Positions 1 through 9,068 of a stretch of DNA of 64,000 nt are shown in pieces. The stretch spans positions 603,508 through 667,507 of the forward strand of contig CAAGKM010000030.1 of NCBI GenBank assembly GCA_900770395.1, given 5' to 3'. Origin of the DNA: an uncultured Prevotella sp. (GTDB lineage: Bacteria; Bacteroidota; Bacteroidia; Bacteroidales; Bacteroidaceae). The position numbers were made by a program, and so were the translations under genes. Position 1 is the first letter of the stretch. Each line of letters starts with the position of its first letter. A model generated the notes under the pieces. That model ran no database searches, was not told the origin of the DNA, and saw nothing but the letters and a program-made list of their open reading frames with translations.

Positions 1-1947
1 ATAGCTCAGACCGTAGCCAAACGGATAAGCCACTTGTTTATTGAATGTGTCGAAATAACGGTAGCCAACGTAAATGTCTTCCTCATGATTGGTGAAGTCG
101 ATACCCTTTATGGGGGCATTCCAGCCCTGCATGTTGCGGAGAGTGTACATGTCATACTCCTGCGGGAAGTTTGTGGTCGACGGGTGGTCGGTGGCGGCTA
201 TTGGCCATGTCATTGTGAGCTTGCCCGAAGGATTCTCCTTACCAGTGAGCACGTCGGCAACGGAGTTTCCGCCTTCCTGTCCCGGCTGCCAAGCCACGAG
301 GATTGCGTCCACACGGTCGCGCCATGATGCAGTCTCCATCACGCTTCCCGAGTTGATGATTACAATCACTTTCTTGCCTGCAGCGTGGAAAGCATCGCTT
401 ACCTTGAATATCATGTCCTGCTCTGTCTGGCTCAGGTTGAACTCGCCCTCAATCTTGCGGTCCATTCCCTCACCAGCCTGACGACCGATGGTTATGATGG
501 CTGCGTCGGCAAGAGGCAGCTCATGCTGTATGCAGCGGTCGGTGATTTCTATCTCGTCGAGCTTTGGCTGTCCTTGGTCGAGGAACCACATCATAGGGTT
601 CTTGTCTGCCTTGAGCTTTGCCTTGGCATATTTCACGTAGTTCTGATAAATCTCCGTGAGCTGCGGAGTGGTGCTCACGCCGATATTCCTCAAACCTGTA
701 ACCATGTCAACGACATATCCCACGTTTACGCAGCCCGAGCCAAGACCGCCCGAGAAGAAGTCGTAGGAGTTTACGCCGAACAGGGCAACCGTCTTCAGAT
801 TCTTGATTGGCAGGGCATTGCCTGTGTTCTTGAGCAATACCATACCCTCGGTGCTGCTCTGACGGGTGATGGCTGCATGAGCCTTTGTGTCGGGGGCATC
901 AGAGTATTTGTAACCTTTGAAACGCGGTGTCTTTACTATGTATTCAAGCATCTTGCGCACATTGCGGTCAACATCCTTGATGTCCAGACGACCGGCTTTA
1001 ACGGCATCGATAATATCCTGAACCTGTGCTGGATAACCTGGCATCATAAGGTCGTTGCCTGCATTTACCTCCTGCTCTGTGGGCAGGTCGGCACGTTTGC
1101 CTATCCAGTCGGTCATCACTATTCCGTTGAATCCCCACTCATTGCGGGTGATTGTGGTGAGCAGGTCCTTGTTGCCTTGGGCGTATGTACCGTTGATTCT
1201 GTTGTAAGCAGACATAAGAGTCCACGGGTTGCTGCGGCGCACCATCATCTCGAAGCCTTTGAGGTAGAGCTCGCGGAGGGCACGCTGGCTCAGCCGCTCG
1301 TCAACATTTGTACGGTCGCTTTCCTGTGAGTTCACTGCAAAGTGCTTTGCGCTCACGCCCACTCCCTGGCTCTGCACACCGAGAGTATATGCTGTGCCGA
1401 TAAGTCCGGTGACAATCGGGTCCTCACTGTAGTACTCGAAGTTGCGACCGCAGAGAGGATTGCGGTGAAGGTTCATGCCCGGACCGAGAATAACGTCGCA
1501 GCCGTATTCCAAAGCCTCGTTGCCTATAGCCTTGCCAACTTGTTCAACAAGCTGAGGGTTCCATGTGCAGGCAAGACAAGTGCCAACGGGGAAGCCTGTG
1601 GCGAAGAATGTCTGGTCGGTGCCTTTGCGGTGGGCGTCGATGTGCACTCCGGCAGGACCGTCCACCACTACTGTGGCAGGTATCCCAAGGCGTGGAATGT
1701 CAACAGTTGTTCCTGCGGCTCCTGCCACCAGCTTGGTCTGATGACCAAGCATTGCTCCACTGCCCACAAATCCGTCGTTTCCTCCACCTACGAGCAACTG
1801 AGCCTTCTCCTCAAGGGTCATGGCTTTTATCACCTCGTCGATGTTGTTGGCGTTTAGTTTTGGTGTACTCTGTGCGGTGGCATTTGTTGCTGCTACACTT
1901 ACGCATACAGCCGTGACGGCTGTCTTCAGATAGTTGGATAGTTTCAT
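1..1947 (-). CDS. Secreted GH3 family beta-glucosidase-like enzyme (C-terminus outside window)
   Basis: Glycoside hydrolase family 3 enzymes remove terminal, usually beta-linked, sugars from glycans. I translated this frame by hand: it is open from ATG at 1947 to the window edge, giving 649 residues with no stop. It starts with a typical signal peptide ending near TNATAQ, so the product is exported, probably to the periplasm. The GH3 N-terminal barrel follows, with the family signature VMTDW around residue 280; its Asp280 is the expected nucleophile. The second alpha/beta domain is seen near residues 470-590 (IGRQAGEGMDRK, then AWQPGQEGG). The fibronectin-like C-terminal domain is probably cut off. 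An AraC regulator lies just upstream on the same strand. Substrate specificity cannot be read from the sequence. Confidence 0.9.
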   Translation of the reverse strand, partial: MKLSNYLKTAVTAVCVSVAATNATAQSTPKLNANNIDEVIKAMTLEEKAQLLVGGGNDGFVGSGAMLGHQTKLVAGAAGTTVDIPRLGIPATVVVDGPAGVHIDAHRKGTDQTFFATGFPVGTCLACTWNPQLVEQVGKAIGNEALEYGCDVILGPGMNLHRNPLCGRNFEYYSEDPIVTGLIGTAYTLGVQSQGVGVSAKHFAVNSQESDRTNVDERLSQRALRELYLKGFEMMVRRSNPWTLMSAYNRINGTYAQGNKDLLTTITRNEWGFNGIVMTDWIGKRADLPTEQEVNAGNDLMMPGYPAQVQDIIDAVKAGRLDIKDVDRNVRKMLEYIVKTPRFKGYKYSDAPDTKAHAAITRQSSTEGMVLLKNTGNALPIKNLKTVALFGVNSYDFFSGGLGSGCVNVGYVVDMVTGLRNIGVSTTPQLTEIYQNYVKYAKAKLKADKNPMMWFLDQGQPKLDEIEITDRCIQHELPLADAAIITIGRQAGEGMDRKIEGEFNLSQTEQDMIFKVSDAFHAAGKKVIVIINSGSVMETASWRDRVDAILVAWQPGQEGGNSVADVLTGKENPSGKLTMTWPIAATDHPSTTNFPQEYDMYTLRNMQGWNAPIKGIDFTNHEEDIYVGYRYFDTFNKQVAYPFGYGLSY

Positions 1948-2019
1948 GATTTCTTTAATATTAGTTAGATGTTAATTTTAAGATGATGTGGGAATTGCAG
2001 GAAGGTTAGGAGACATAGC

Positions 2020-2047
2020 TTCACACTCAACACTGGACACTCCACAC
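2020..2047 (-). repeat. Heptamer tandem array (TnnnCAC x4)
   Basis: Four consecutive 7-base units (TTCACAC, TCAACAC, TGGACAC, TCCACAC) fill the gap between the AraC gene and the GH3 gene. The same TnnnCAC unit recurs at 48001, 48541 and 49509 in the same orientation. Confidence 0.75.
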
Positions 2048-2051
2048 TGAT

Positions 2052-2933
2052 TTAGCTGTTGCGGTATTGTGACGGTGACATTCCCACGTGCTCCTTGAAG
2101 TATTTCCCGAGGAACGACTGATTGGGAAAGTTCAGTTCCGTAGCTATCTCCTTGATGCTTTTAGTGGTGTTCTTCAGAAGCAGGCGCGCTGCGAGTGTGA
2201 CGTAGTTGTCAATCCACTCGTTGGGAGTGCGCATGCTTACTGTCTTCACCGTCTCAGAGAGATGCTTGGGCGTGATGCACATCTGCGCGGCATACCATCC
2301 CACACGGCGCTCATGCTTATGGTTTATCTCCAACAGTGATATGAATTTTGTGAACACCAAACTAGCCCTTGTATTGTGGTTTTGGACTGCCTGTTGCCGC
2401 CGTGTCACAATGTCGCATAGCTCATAGAACATTGTGTGAATGATTGAGCCCACGATATTGCGGCGGTAGCTGTTGGATGTTTCTGCCACTTTGTGCTTCA
2501 GCAGCGTATAGTATTCGGTGAAAATGCCTGTCTCTCTGTCGTCCAAACTCAATATAGGCTGTTTCTTTGAAAGGATGAATAATGACGACAAGTCGCTCAC
2601 GTCATGCACCACATCGTAGAAGAAACGTGTTGACATAATCATAAGCTGCCCCTCTGCATCAGCTGAAGCCCGGTAGTTGTCGATTACGTGACGCTCGGAG
2701 ATAATGACAAGGTCACCTTTTGCAATCTGCACGTTGTTTGTGTCAATGGATATATTCACGGTGCCGTTGGTACACATTGCCACAACAATAAATGTCATGC
2801 GGCGCGGACCGTCGGGCAGCGGCAGCTTGTCAAGGCTGTCGCTGATAATTATGTCGTCGGCAATGAAGTCGGTGTGAGACAGCCTGTACTTCGTCGCCTG
2901 AATGTTTGTTTCTTGTATGGTGGCTTTTCGCAT
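2052..2933 (-). CDS. AraC family transcriptional regulator
   Basis: A 293-residue DNA-binding regulator. The C-terminal ~100 residues form the double helix-turn-helix of the AraC family (ITPKHLSETVKTVS, then IKEIATELNFPNQSFLGKYF and the closing GMSPSQYR). The N-terminal ~170 residues look like a cupin-type sensory domain. The ATG at 2933 is preferred; a longer reading would need a TTG start inside gyrB. Only one base separates the gyrB stop from this ATG, so it is probably read through from gyrB as well as, or instead of, its own promoter. It lies directly before the GH3 glycosidase, which could be its target, but no operator was identified. Confidence 0.85.
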   Translation of the reverse strand: MRKATIQETNIQATKYRLSHTDFIADDIIISDSLDKLPLPDGPRRMTFIVVAMCTNGTVNISIDTNNVQIAKGDLVIISERHVIDNYRASADAEGQLMIMSTRFFYDVVHDVSDLSSLFILSKKQPILSLDDRETGIFTEYYTLLKHKVAETSNSYRRNIVGSIIHTMFYELCDIVTRRQQAVQNHNTRASLVFTKFISLLEINHKHERRVGWYAAQMCITPKHLSETVKTVSMRTPNEWIDNYVTLAARLLLKNTTKSIKEIATELNFPNQSFLGKYFKEHVGMSPSQYRNS

Positions 2934-2934
2934 G

Positions 2935-4908
2935 TTAAGCGTCAATGTTTGCGTAGGTGGCGTTCTTCTCTATAAACTCGCGGCGCGGCTCCACGTCGTC
3001 GCCCATGAGCATAGAGAATATCTCGTCGGCCTCGGCTGCGTTTTCTATTGTCACCTGTTTGAGCAGACGGGTGCTCGGGTCCATGGTTGTCTCCCAAAGC
3101 TGCTCGGGGTTCATCTCACCAAGACCTTTGTATCTCTGCACGTGTATGCTCTTGCTTGTCTCCTCGCCGTCAGCATATTTGTCGATGAATGCCTGACGTT
3201 GCACTTCGGTGTAGCAGTACTCCTTAACCTTGTTCTTGTAGGAGCAGAGGTAGAGCGGGGGAGTGGCTATGTAGAGGTGCCCCTCCTGTATCACCTTCGG
3301 CATGAAGCGGTAGAAGAGTGTCATGATAAGTGTGTCGATGTGTGAGCCATCGACATCGGCATCGGTCATGATGATAATCTTGTCGTAGCGCAGCTTGTCG
3401 ATGTTTGCCTCCTTGTCGCCCTCGCCGTCAACGCCGAAGCGCACGCCGATGCTCTGTATGATGTTCATTACCGACTCGCTCTCGAACACCTTGTGCCACA
3501 TCACTTTCTCCACGTTGAGAATCTTTCCGCGCAGCGGCAGGATAGCTTGGGTGTAGCGGTCGCGTCCCTGTTTTGCCGAGCCGCCGGCAGAGTCTCCCTC
3601 CACGAGGAATATCTCGCACTCTTTCGGGTCTTTGTTTGAGCAGTCGGCAAGCTTGCCAGGCAGTCCGCCGCCAGTCATCGGGTTCTTGCGCTGCACGCTC
3701 TCACGTGCCTTGCGGGCTGCAATACGTGCCGTGGCTGCAAGAATCACCTTCTCGCAAATCATCTTTGCCTCGTTGGGGTGCTCCTCAAGATAGTTGCTCA
3801 GTGCCTCGCCAACAGCCTGCTGCACTGCGCCTACCACCTCGCTGTTGCCTAATTTGGTCTTGGTCTGACCCTCAAACTGCGGCTCTGCCACCTTGATTGA
3901 GATTACTGCCGTGAGTCCCTCGCGGAAGTCCTCGCCCGCAATCTCTATTTTTGCCTTCTCTATCTGCTTGGCAATGGCTGGCTCGCTGTCGGCATATGCC
4001 TTCAGTGTTCTGGTGAGAGCCATGCGGAAACCTGTGAGGTGGGTACCGCCCTCGATGGTGTTGATGTTGTTTACGTATGAGTGGATGTTCTCATTGTATT
4101 CGTTGTTGTACATCACAGCCACCTCGATGGGGATGTTCTGCTTCTCGGTCTTGAGATAGATAACATCATCGAAGAGATGCTGGCGGTGACGGTCAACGTA
4201 GCGCACAAACTCCTTCAGACCGTCCTTGGCATGGAATACTTCCTGCTTTGTCTTGCCCTCCTCATCGGGGCGCATGTCGGTGAGTGTGATGGTGATGCCG
4301 GCGTTCAGATATGCCAGCTCGCGCATACGCTTTGCTATAATGTCGTATTTGTATGTCGTTGTTGTGAATATCGTCGGGTCTGGCCAGAACTGCTGGCGTG
4401 TACCTGTAAGCTCTGTCTCGCCCACCACCTTCACTGAGTAGAGTGGCTTGCCCTGCTCATATTCCTGCTGGTAGATCTTGCCGTCGCGGAACACCTGCGA
4501 CATCATGTGGGTGGAAAGGGCGTTTACACATGACACACCCACACCGTGCAGACCGCCGCTCACCTTGTATGAGCCTTTGTCGAACTTACCGCCGGCATGC
4601 AGCACTGTCATTACCACCTCAAGTGCCGACTTGTGCATCTTCTCATGCTCGTCAACCGGAATACCACGGCCGTTGTCCTGCACTGTGATGCTGTTGTCCT
4701 CGTTGATTGTAACCTCGATATGGGTGCAGTAGCCTGCCATAGCCTCGTCGATGGAGTTGTCAACGGTCTCGTTCACCAAATGGTGCAGACCTTTCTCGCT
4801 TATGTCGCCGATGTACATGGCGGGACGCTTGCGCACCGCCTCAAGTCCTTCGAGTACCTGAATGTTACTCGCGGAGTAATTGCTCTCCTGATTTATTTCT
4901 TCGTTCAT
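2935..4908 (-). CDS. gyrB: DNA gyrase subunit B
   Basis: The ATPase subunit of DNA gyrase, which introduces negative supercoils with GyrA. The 657-residue protein has the GHKL ATPase start (LEGLEAVRKRPAMYIGD, then VDNSIDEAMAGYC), a transducer domain, the Toprim motif EGDSAGGSAKQGRDR near residue 438, the metal-binding DADVDGSHI, and the usual C-terminal tail after QRYKGLGEMNPEQLW. The frame stays open upstream to 5106, but those residues have no family similarity and lie beyond the promoter at 4972-5002. The start at 4908 (MNEEIN) matches the family length. The large accessory island begins upstream of this gene. Confidence 0.97.
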   Translation of the reverse strand: MNEEINQESNYSASNIQVLEGLEAVRKRPAMYIGDISEKGLHHLVNETVDNSIDEAMAGYCTHIEVTINEDNSITVQDNGRGIPVDEHEKMHKSALEVVMTVLHAGGKFDKGSYKVSGGLHGVGVSCVNALSTHMMSQVFRDGKIYQQEYEQGKPLYSVKVVGETELTGTRQQFWPDPTIFTTTTYKYDIIAKRMRELAYLNAGITITLTDMRPDEEGKTKQEVFHAKDGLKEFVRYVDRHRQHLFDDVIYLKTEKQNIPIEVAVMYNNEYNENIHSYVNNINTIEGGTHLTGFRMALTRTLKAYADSEPAIAKQIEKAKIEIAGEDFREGLTAVISIKVAEPQFEGQTKTKLGNSEVVGAVQQAVGEALSNYLEEHPNEAKMICEKVILAATARIAARKARESVQRKNPMTGGGLPGKLADCSNKDPKECEIFLVEGDSAGGSAKQGRDRYTQAILPLRGKILNVEKVMWHKVFESESVMNIIQSIGVRFGVDGEGDKEANIDKLRYDKIIIMTDADVDGSHIDTLIMTLFYRFMPKVIQEGHLYIATPPLYLCSYKNKVKEYCYTEVQRQAFIDKYADGEETSKSIHVQRYKGLGEMNPEQLWETTMDPSTRLLKQVTIENAAEADEIFSMLMGDDVEPRREFIEKNATYANIDA

Positions 4909-4971
4909 TTTTAATTGATATATTTTCTTTATTTGTGATGCCATGCAAGTGCAAGCCCTGCAAAAACGTTG

Positions 4972-5002
4972 CAAAATTAATAAAAAAAAACGAAACAACA
5001 AA
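4972..5002 (-). promoter_or_regulatory. gyrB promoter, Bacteroidales type
   Basis: On the minus strand TTTG (5002-4999) is followed after 19 bases by TAATTTTG (4979-4972), matching the Bacteroidales -33/-7 consensus. It gives a 5' leader of about 55-60 bases for gyrB. Confidence 0.7.
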
Positions 5003-5063
5003 GCATTTATATTTAAAAATATAAAATAGGGGTGAAAACACCCCAAAAGTTTTTGTAGGGAAT

Positions 5064-5148
5064 GTCCTACGTCACACCCCAACTTGCCTGCAACACCGAT
5101 AAACACAGGGATTCCGTGGGGTGTGACTTGGGGTTAGAGGTTACACCC
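5064..5148 (+). repeat. Left arm of an 85-base inverted repeat
   Basis: This 85-base arm is the reverse complement of 5580-5664. A gapless hand alignment gives 73 of 85 matches, with 48 of 50 in the inner part. Each arm is itself an imperfect palindrome with GTCACACCCC and GGGGTGTGAC 37 bases apart. Confidence 0.85.
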
Positions 5149-5279
5149 TAACCATCCCCTACATCACATCCGGTGTAGTCTTGCATAGATACGGATAGCT
5201 TTCCAAAATTTATCTTGTTCTAAATTTCACACATACTTATGTTGAAATTTCCCTAAGGTTATCATAATTCTGTGGCTAT

Positions 5280-5326
5280 AAGTTTTAGCTACATAAATAT
5301 AAGTTTTAGTTATGTAGCTAAAACTT
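5280..5326. repeat. Perfect 17-base palindromic hairpin
   Basis: AAGTTTTAGCTACATAA at 5280-5296 is the exact reverse complement of 5310-5326, with a 13-base loop. It lies in the centre of the 5149-5579 segment between the large inverted repeats. The rest of that roughly 430-base segment is AT-rich and shows no credible gene; the only notable item is a 21-codon frame starting at 5489. The hairpin could stop transcription from the RiPP operon before gyrB, but no clear T-tract follows. Confidence 0.7.
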
Positions 5327-5579
5327 GTATTTATAAAATATTCTGTCTGTATGAATGTTTTGGATAAGACATAAGTATTCTTAACTCTCTGTTTGCTAAT
5401 TTATTTTCAAGCATAAATTATGAGATGAAGATAAAAGTGTTTTGGCTGATTTTGTATAAAAAGAATTGCCATGCATTTTAGGTATAAACGATGGCAAAAG
5501 GTAAAAGGCATCTTAACATCTTGCTGACACATACGGCATCACCAGGACACCGTTGAGGATTCCACCTTGGGTGTGACTT

Positions 5580-5664
5580 GGGTGTGACCTCTAACCCCAT
5601 GTCACACCCCACGGAATCCCTGTGTTTATGGGCGTTTCAGAGGTCTCGGGGTGTGACGTTGGAC
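5580..5664 (-). repeat. Right arm of the 85-base inverted repeat
   Basis: Reverse-complement partner of 5064-5148. The GGGTGTGAC word also occurs in direct orientation just before it, at 5569-5577. The whole 5064-5664 unit resembles a MITE-like or foldback element; no target-site duplication was identified. Confidence 0.85.
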
Positions 5665-5757
5665 GTCTTGCCAGAAAAGCTTCTTTTCACCGTCTTTCGA
5701 CTCTTCTCACGATTGTAATACTTATCTCATATAAAAAGTACAATGGTATTGTTAACT

Positions 5758-7215
5758 TTACCGTCGAAAAGTTTTTATTATTGTGTAGAAAAGCAACACA
5801 ATTGGAATTATGGCAAAAGTTGCTACTATAATGTAAAGAGTAGGCACTTCTTTCGTAATCACCTTTTCGGTTAAGTCCATTATGTCTTTTGTTGCAGAGA
5901 ATACAGTTAAGAACGCTAAAATCATGCTCAATATCCAGTCTGCACGTTCTTTGTTCTCATTAGCTGCTTGTATGAGATATGCGTCAAGTCTTTTCATCTT
6001 CTTTTCTATCTCGTCATATAGCGACTTAATCCCTAATATTTCATTGCATATATTATAGAATAGATTATACTCGGGAAAGTCGGAAATACTGTTGAAATTG
6101 TTTTTTATCTGTGTGATACTAATAATCTTTGTTTGTTCCCTCATTTGTTTTAGGTAAGCTCTCATGGATATATGAGATTCCTCTAAAAAATTATGTGTAC
6201 AAAATATTCTTTTCAAAAGATTAGTTCCTTCCTGCCATTTGCGCTTAATCCAAGATACAGGAATAACAGCCACCTTATCCATACTTGAAAGATCGGCCAC
6301 AATTCTCATAAGCACATATCTCTGCAATAGACACATCATATAGAGCATGTAGTGCTCAGTGTGCTCACGTCTATAATACAGCACTTGTTCTTCCGTTGGA
6401 TTGTCTGGCAATTTTGTCATAATGGTGAGTCCCTGTGGCGCAATACCTATATATACTTCCTTAGAATATACCTCTAAGCGACAAACATCCATGTTGTAGG
6501 AATATTGATGATGATAGCACTTTGTAATTGAAGAAGTCAACAAACGGCAATCAGCGTCATTTGTTTCAGGAGATACATTTACGTAAGTTAAGTGATGGGC
6601 ATAATCCATATTAAATTGATGATACCACCCCTTAAAATCACTCATCCAATCACGAATAAAATCATTGATGCATTTTACTTCTGAATTTTTCTTACCGGTA
6701 ATACATTTCAAACTTGTCGTATGAAATGCATATAGAAAATCACTATATTGACTTACATCTATGTCTGCAGAAGTCGGTATGACGAGTAGTCCTACCTTTG
6801 CCTCAAGATTTAAAATGAGTTTGAGAGCATCAAATGAATTTGTATGATTAAATATACCAAATGTCACAGGCCCCTTTTCCCCAAAGGGATCCTCAAATTC
6901 AAGCGGTTCATCAAATCCGTCTACTCCTTTATATCGTAACACGCAATATTCGTCATCAAGTTTGTCTTGAGGATTATCTGTCACAAATGGATGGAATAAT
7001 TGATGTAAAAAGCTGTAACTGGCAGAGATACGATAAAAATCACAAAGTCTCTTTTTGGAGTTTTTAGCCTCATTGGAAATGACCCTTCCCAACTCCCAAT
7101 TGCATTCATCACTTTGATGGCATCTGTTGATGTATTTTTTGAAATCCTTGATTTTCCCACTTTCTAAGAAAAGCGGAATAATGAGAAATGAATATGGTCC
7201 AATATATTTTTTCAT
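5758..7215 (-). CDS. Unknown C-terminally membrane-anchored protein of the RiPP operon
   Basis: I do not recognise this 485-residue protein. Most of it is a soluble, Cys/His/Tyr-rich region. The last ~75 residues hold two hydrophobic segments (WILSMILAFLTVFSA and YIIVATFAIIPIVLLFYTI) preceded by a charged helix. That tail recalls CorA-type proteins, but the GMN signature is absent. It is the last gene of the operon; its ATG overlaps the stop of the radical SAM gene at 7212 by four bases, so translation is probably coupled. The operon has no ABC exporter or peptidase, so this protein may act in export, immunity or peptide handling. That is an inference from position only. Confidence 0.6.
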   Translation of the reverse strand: MKKYIGPYSFLIIPLFLESGKIKDFKKYINRCHQSDECNWELGRVISNEAKNSKKRLCDFYRISASYSFLHQLFHPFVTDNPQDKLDDEYCVLRYKGVDGFDEPLEFEDPFGEKGPVTFGIFNHTNSFDALKLILNLEAKVGLLVIPTSADIDVSQYSDFLYAFHTTSLKCITGKKNSEVKCINDFIRDWMSDFKGWYHQFNMDYAHHLTYVNVSPETNDADCRLLTSSITKCYHHQYSYNMDVCRLEVYSKEVYIGIAPQGLTIMTKLPDNPTEEQVLYYRREHTEHYMLYMMCLLQRYVLMRIVADLSSMDKVAVIPVSWIKRKWQEGTNLLKRIFCTHNFLEESHISMRAYLKQMREQTKIISITQIKNNFNSISDFPEYNLFYNICNEILGIKSLYDEIEKKMKRLDAYLIQAANENKERADWILSMILAFLTVFSATKDIMDLTEKVITKEVPTLYIIVATFAIIPIVLLFYTIIKTFRR

Positions 7216-9068
7216 GTGAATCTTTGTTTTTCTTTTTTGCCTATATTTTCTGTATTTATAACTGTCACAATATGTTTGAACTCTCCCTGATAATATAGAA
7301 TGCCCAAATCTTTGAGAACAGATAGATGATTTGCAATCATATTGGCCGATTGGCGAAGCGACAACTGCATTTCTTCCATTTCCACCAGCTTCCTGTTAGC
7401 CAGGCATAAAATATTCCAGTCAAATGCATCTAAAAAGACATTGACGATGATTTGCATATCAACATATTCCCGGTAGTTGTATTTTCCATCCTGTTCTATA
7501 ATGGTATAAGTGCGATGCTGTTTTATCAGCTCCCATTCCAAATTCTCTATTTTATTCCATAGAGGATTGAAATCCCGTTTCACAAAGAACTGCAGACTGT
7601 ATTTGTTTTGCTCTTTGATATACCCTTCCGGCAATGCGCGAAATGATTTGAAAATTTGCCATTTGTTCAATTCTCTATTTTCACAGAGAGTCTTGAAATA
7701 CTTTGACGAGCGCTTTATCCACAACGTGGTATAAATATGTATAAACTTATTGCTACTCAATATAAATCGGAGGAAATACATATTCTGCAGAGATTCCTTC
7801 AAGTTCTCTTCAGTTTCCTCCAACATATTCATGATGAGATTAGCCCCACGAATCTTTATGCCGTAGACCATCGCCCACTTCACAAATAAGTAATTAGACG
7901 AGAAGCTATTGCACTTGTGAATGGCAGTCAACAGATTGTCGGAAAGAGCCTCATAGCCTATCTGAACATCCTTAAAGCCTGCCTGCGCCATTTTTTTTAT
8001 TAAGTCAGCATTTATATGCCGTGTCACAACTTCGGCTCGGGTGATATTGAACTCGGGATAATCTTGGCGGATTGTGATTAGCTCGTCAAGCAGGACATTA
8101 AAAGCAGCAAGATCTTTGCCAATAGTATCATTATCCAAAAATGAAATCTGGTAAATACCATATTTCTTTATTTGCACACGAATTTCATCAGCAATCACAT
8201 GTGGAGATTTTCGTCTGTATCTTACACCTTCATTGTGGAAACAGAAACGGCATTGTGCCCAGTGGCATCCTCTACTGCCTTCTATCGGCAAGCGTATTTT
8301 AGATCGTTTGACATTTGTCTGTTCAAAATAATCGGAATAGTCAGGCAGAAGGGCATTATCCAAATTAACGTATAGCCGATTTATTTTTGAAGTATGTATT
8401 TTGCCATTTTCCCGCCATGCCAAGTTTCCAACATCCTCTTTGTTTATCATGCTGTCAATAAACCGTAAAAGAGTGATTTCTCCCTCACCCCATAATGCAT
8501 AATCGAAAATTGGGAAATTATCCATTGAAGCCAATGCTTCATCTTTTGTATCAATACCACCTAAAGCAGTAATTGTATCAGGAAATAAACGTTTCAATTC
8601 CCTTGCCACAATATCCGCACCATACATCTGGAACAACTTCTGATAAAAACCAGCAAAGTAACACCGCTCAAAATGATATTTACGTGCCACCTCAGTAACT
8701 ATCCGCCGTAGCATTGCCACATTATCTTTCAGATGCGTAATAAATTCAATATTTGACTTTGTTTTTTCTTTATTTATTTTATTCCAACAACTCCGCTGCT
8801 TTTCTATGGATTCACCGTCATTCATTTGCAATGCGATATATCCAAAAAAAGGAGATAGATAATAAATGAGATGATCATCATTGTCACTAATCGGTTTGCC
8901 CCAATAGTGCACTACAACAGGCATCAGATGAAAATTCCAATAAACTACTTTCACCTCATAGCCGTGTGCCTGCAGTTGACTTTTAAGTACAGACATTGCA
9001 GGTGATGGAAAGGAGGGAATGGCAGGTAGCATCCAATTAAGTATTATATATCGGGAATCTTTACTCAT
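7212..9068 (-). CDS. B12-binding-type radical SAM RiPP maturation protein
   Basis: A 618-residue radical SAM enzyme of the kind with an N-terminal cobalamin-binding-like domain (residues ~1-220: motif SVLKSQLQAHGYEVKVVYWN, later ALGGID). The radical SAM core begins near residue 262 with GSRGCHWAQCRFC. The three cluster cysteines are spaced CX4CX2C, not the common CX3CX2C; related RiPP-maturation proteins have an expanded first loop. The C-terminal ~100 residues look like a small helical/winged domain that may bind the peptide. These enzymes modify RiPP precursors, for example by C-methylation or C-C/C-S bond formation; which reaction occurs here cannot be read. Four-base overlaps join it to both neighbours. 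Confidence 0.85.
   Translation of the reverse strand: MSKDSRYIILNWMLPAIPSFPSPAMSVLKSQLQAHGYEVKVVYWNFHLMPVVVHYWGKPISDNDDHLIYYLSPFFGYIALQMNDGESIEKQRSCWNKINKEKTKSNIEFITHLKDNVAMLRRIVTEVARKYHFERCYFAGFYQKLFQMYGADIVARELKRLFPDTITALGGIDTKDEALASMDNFPIFDYALWGEGEITLLRFIDSMINKEDVGNLAWRENGKIHTSKINRLYVNLDNALLPDYSDYFEQTNVKRSKIRLPIEGSRGCHWAQCRFCFHNEGVRYRRKSPHVIADEIRVQIKKYGIYQISFLDNDTIGKDLAAFNVLLDELITIRQDYPEFNITRAEVVTRHINADLIKKMAQAGFKDVQIGYEALSDNLLTAIHKCNSFSSNYLFVKWAMVYGIKIRGANLIMNMLEETEENLKESLQNMYFLRFILSSNKFIHIYTTLWIKRSSKYFKTLCENRELNKWQIFKSFRALPEGYIKEQNKYSLQFFVKRDFNPLWNKIENLEWELIKQHRTYTIIEQDGKYNYREYVDMQIIVNVFLDAFDWNILCLANRKLVEMEEMQLSLRQSANMIANHLSVLKDLGILYYQGEFKHIVTVINTENIGKKEKQRFT

Noticed and set aside
4909..5106. 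N-terminal extension of gyrB up to 5106
   Set aside because: The extra residues have no family similarity, include the left repeat arm and lie upstream of an exact promoter match at 4972-5002.
5489..5554. 21-codon frame starting MAKGKRHLN
   Set aside because: Too short, no promoter or partner, and inside the repeat-flanked AT-rich segment.
5758..7215. CorA-type magnesium transporter
   Set aside because: The tail has two membrane helices in the right place, but the GMN signature is missing and the N-terminal part does not fit.
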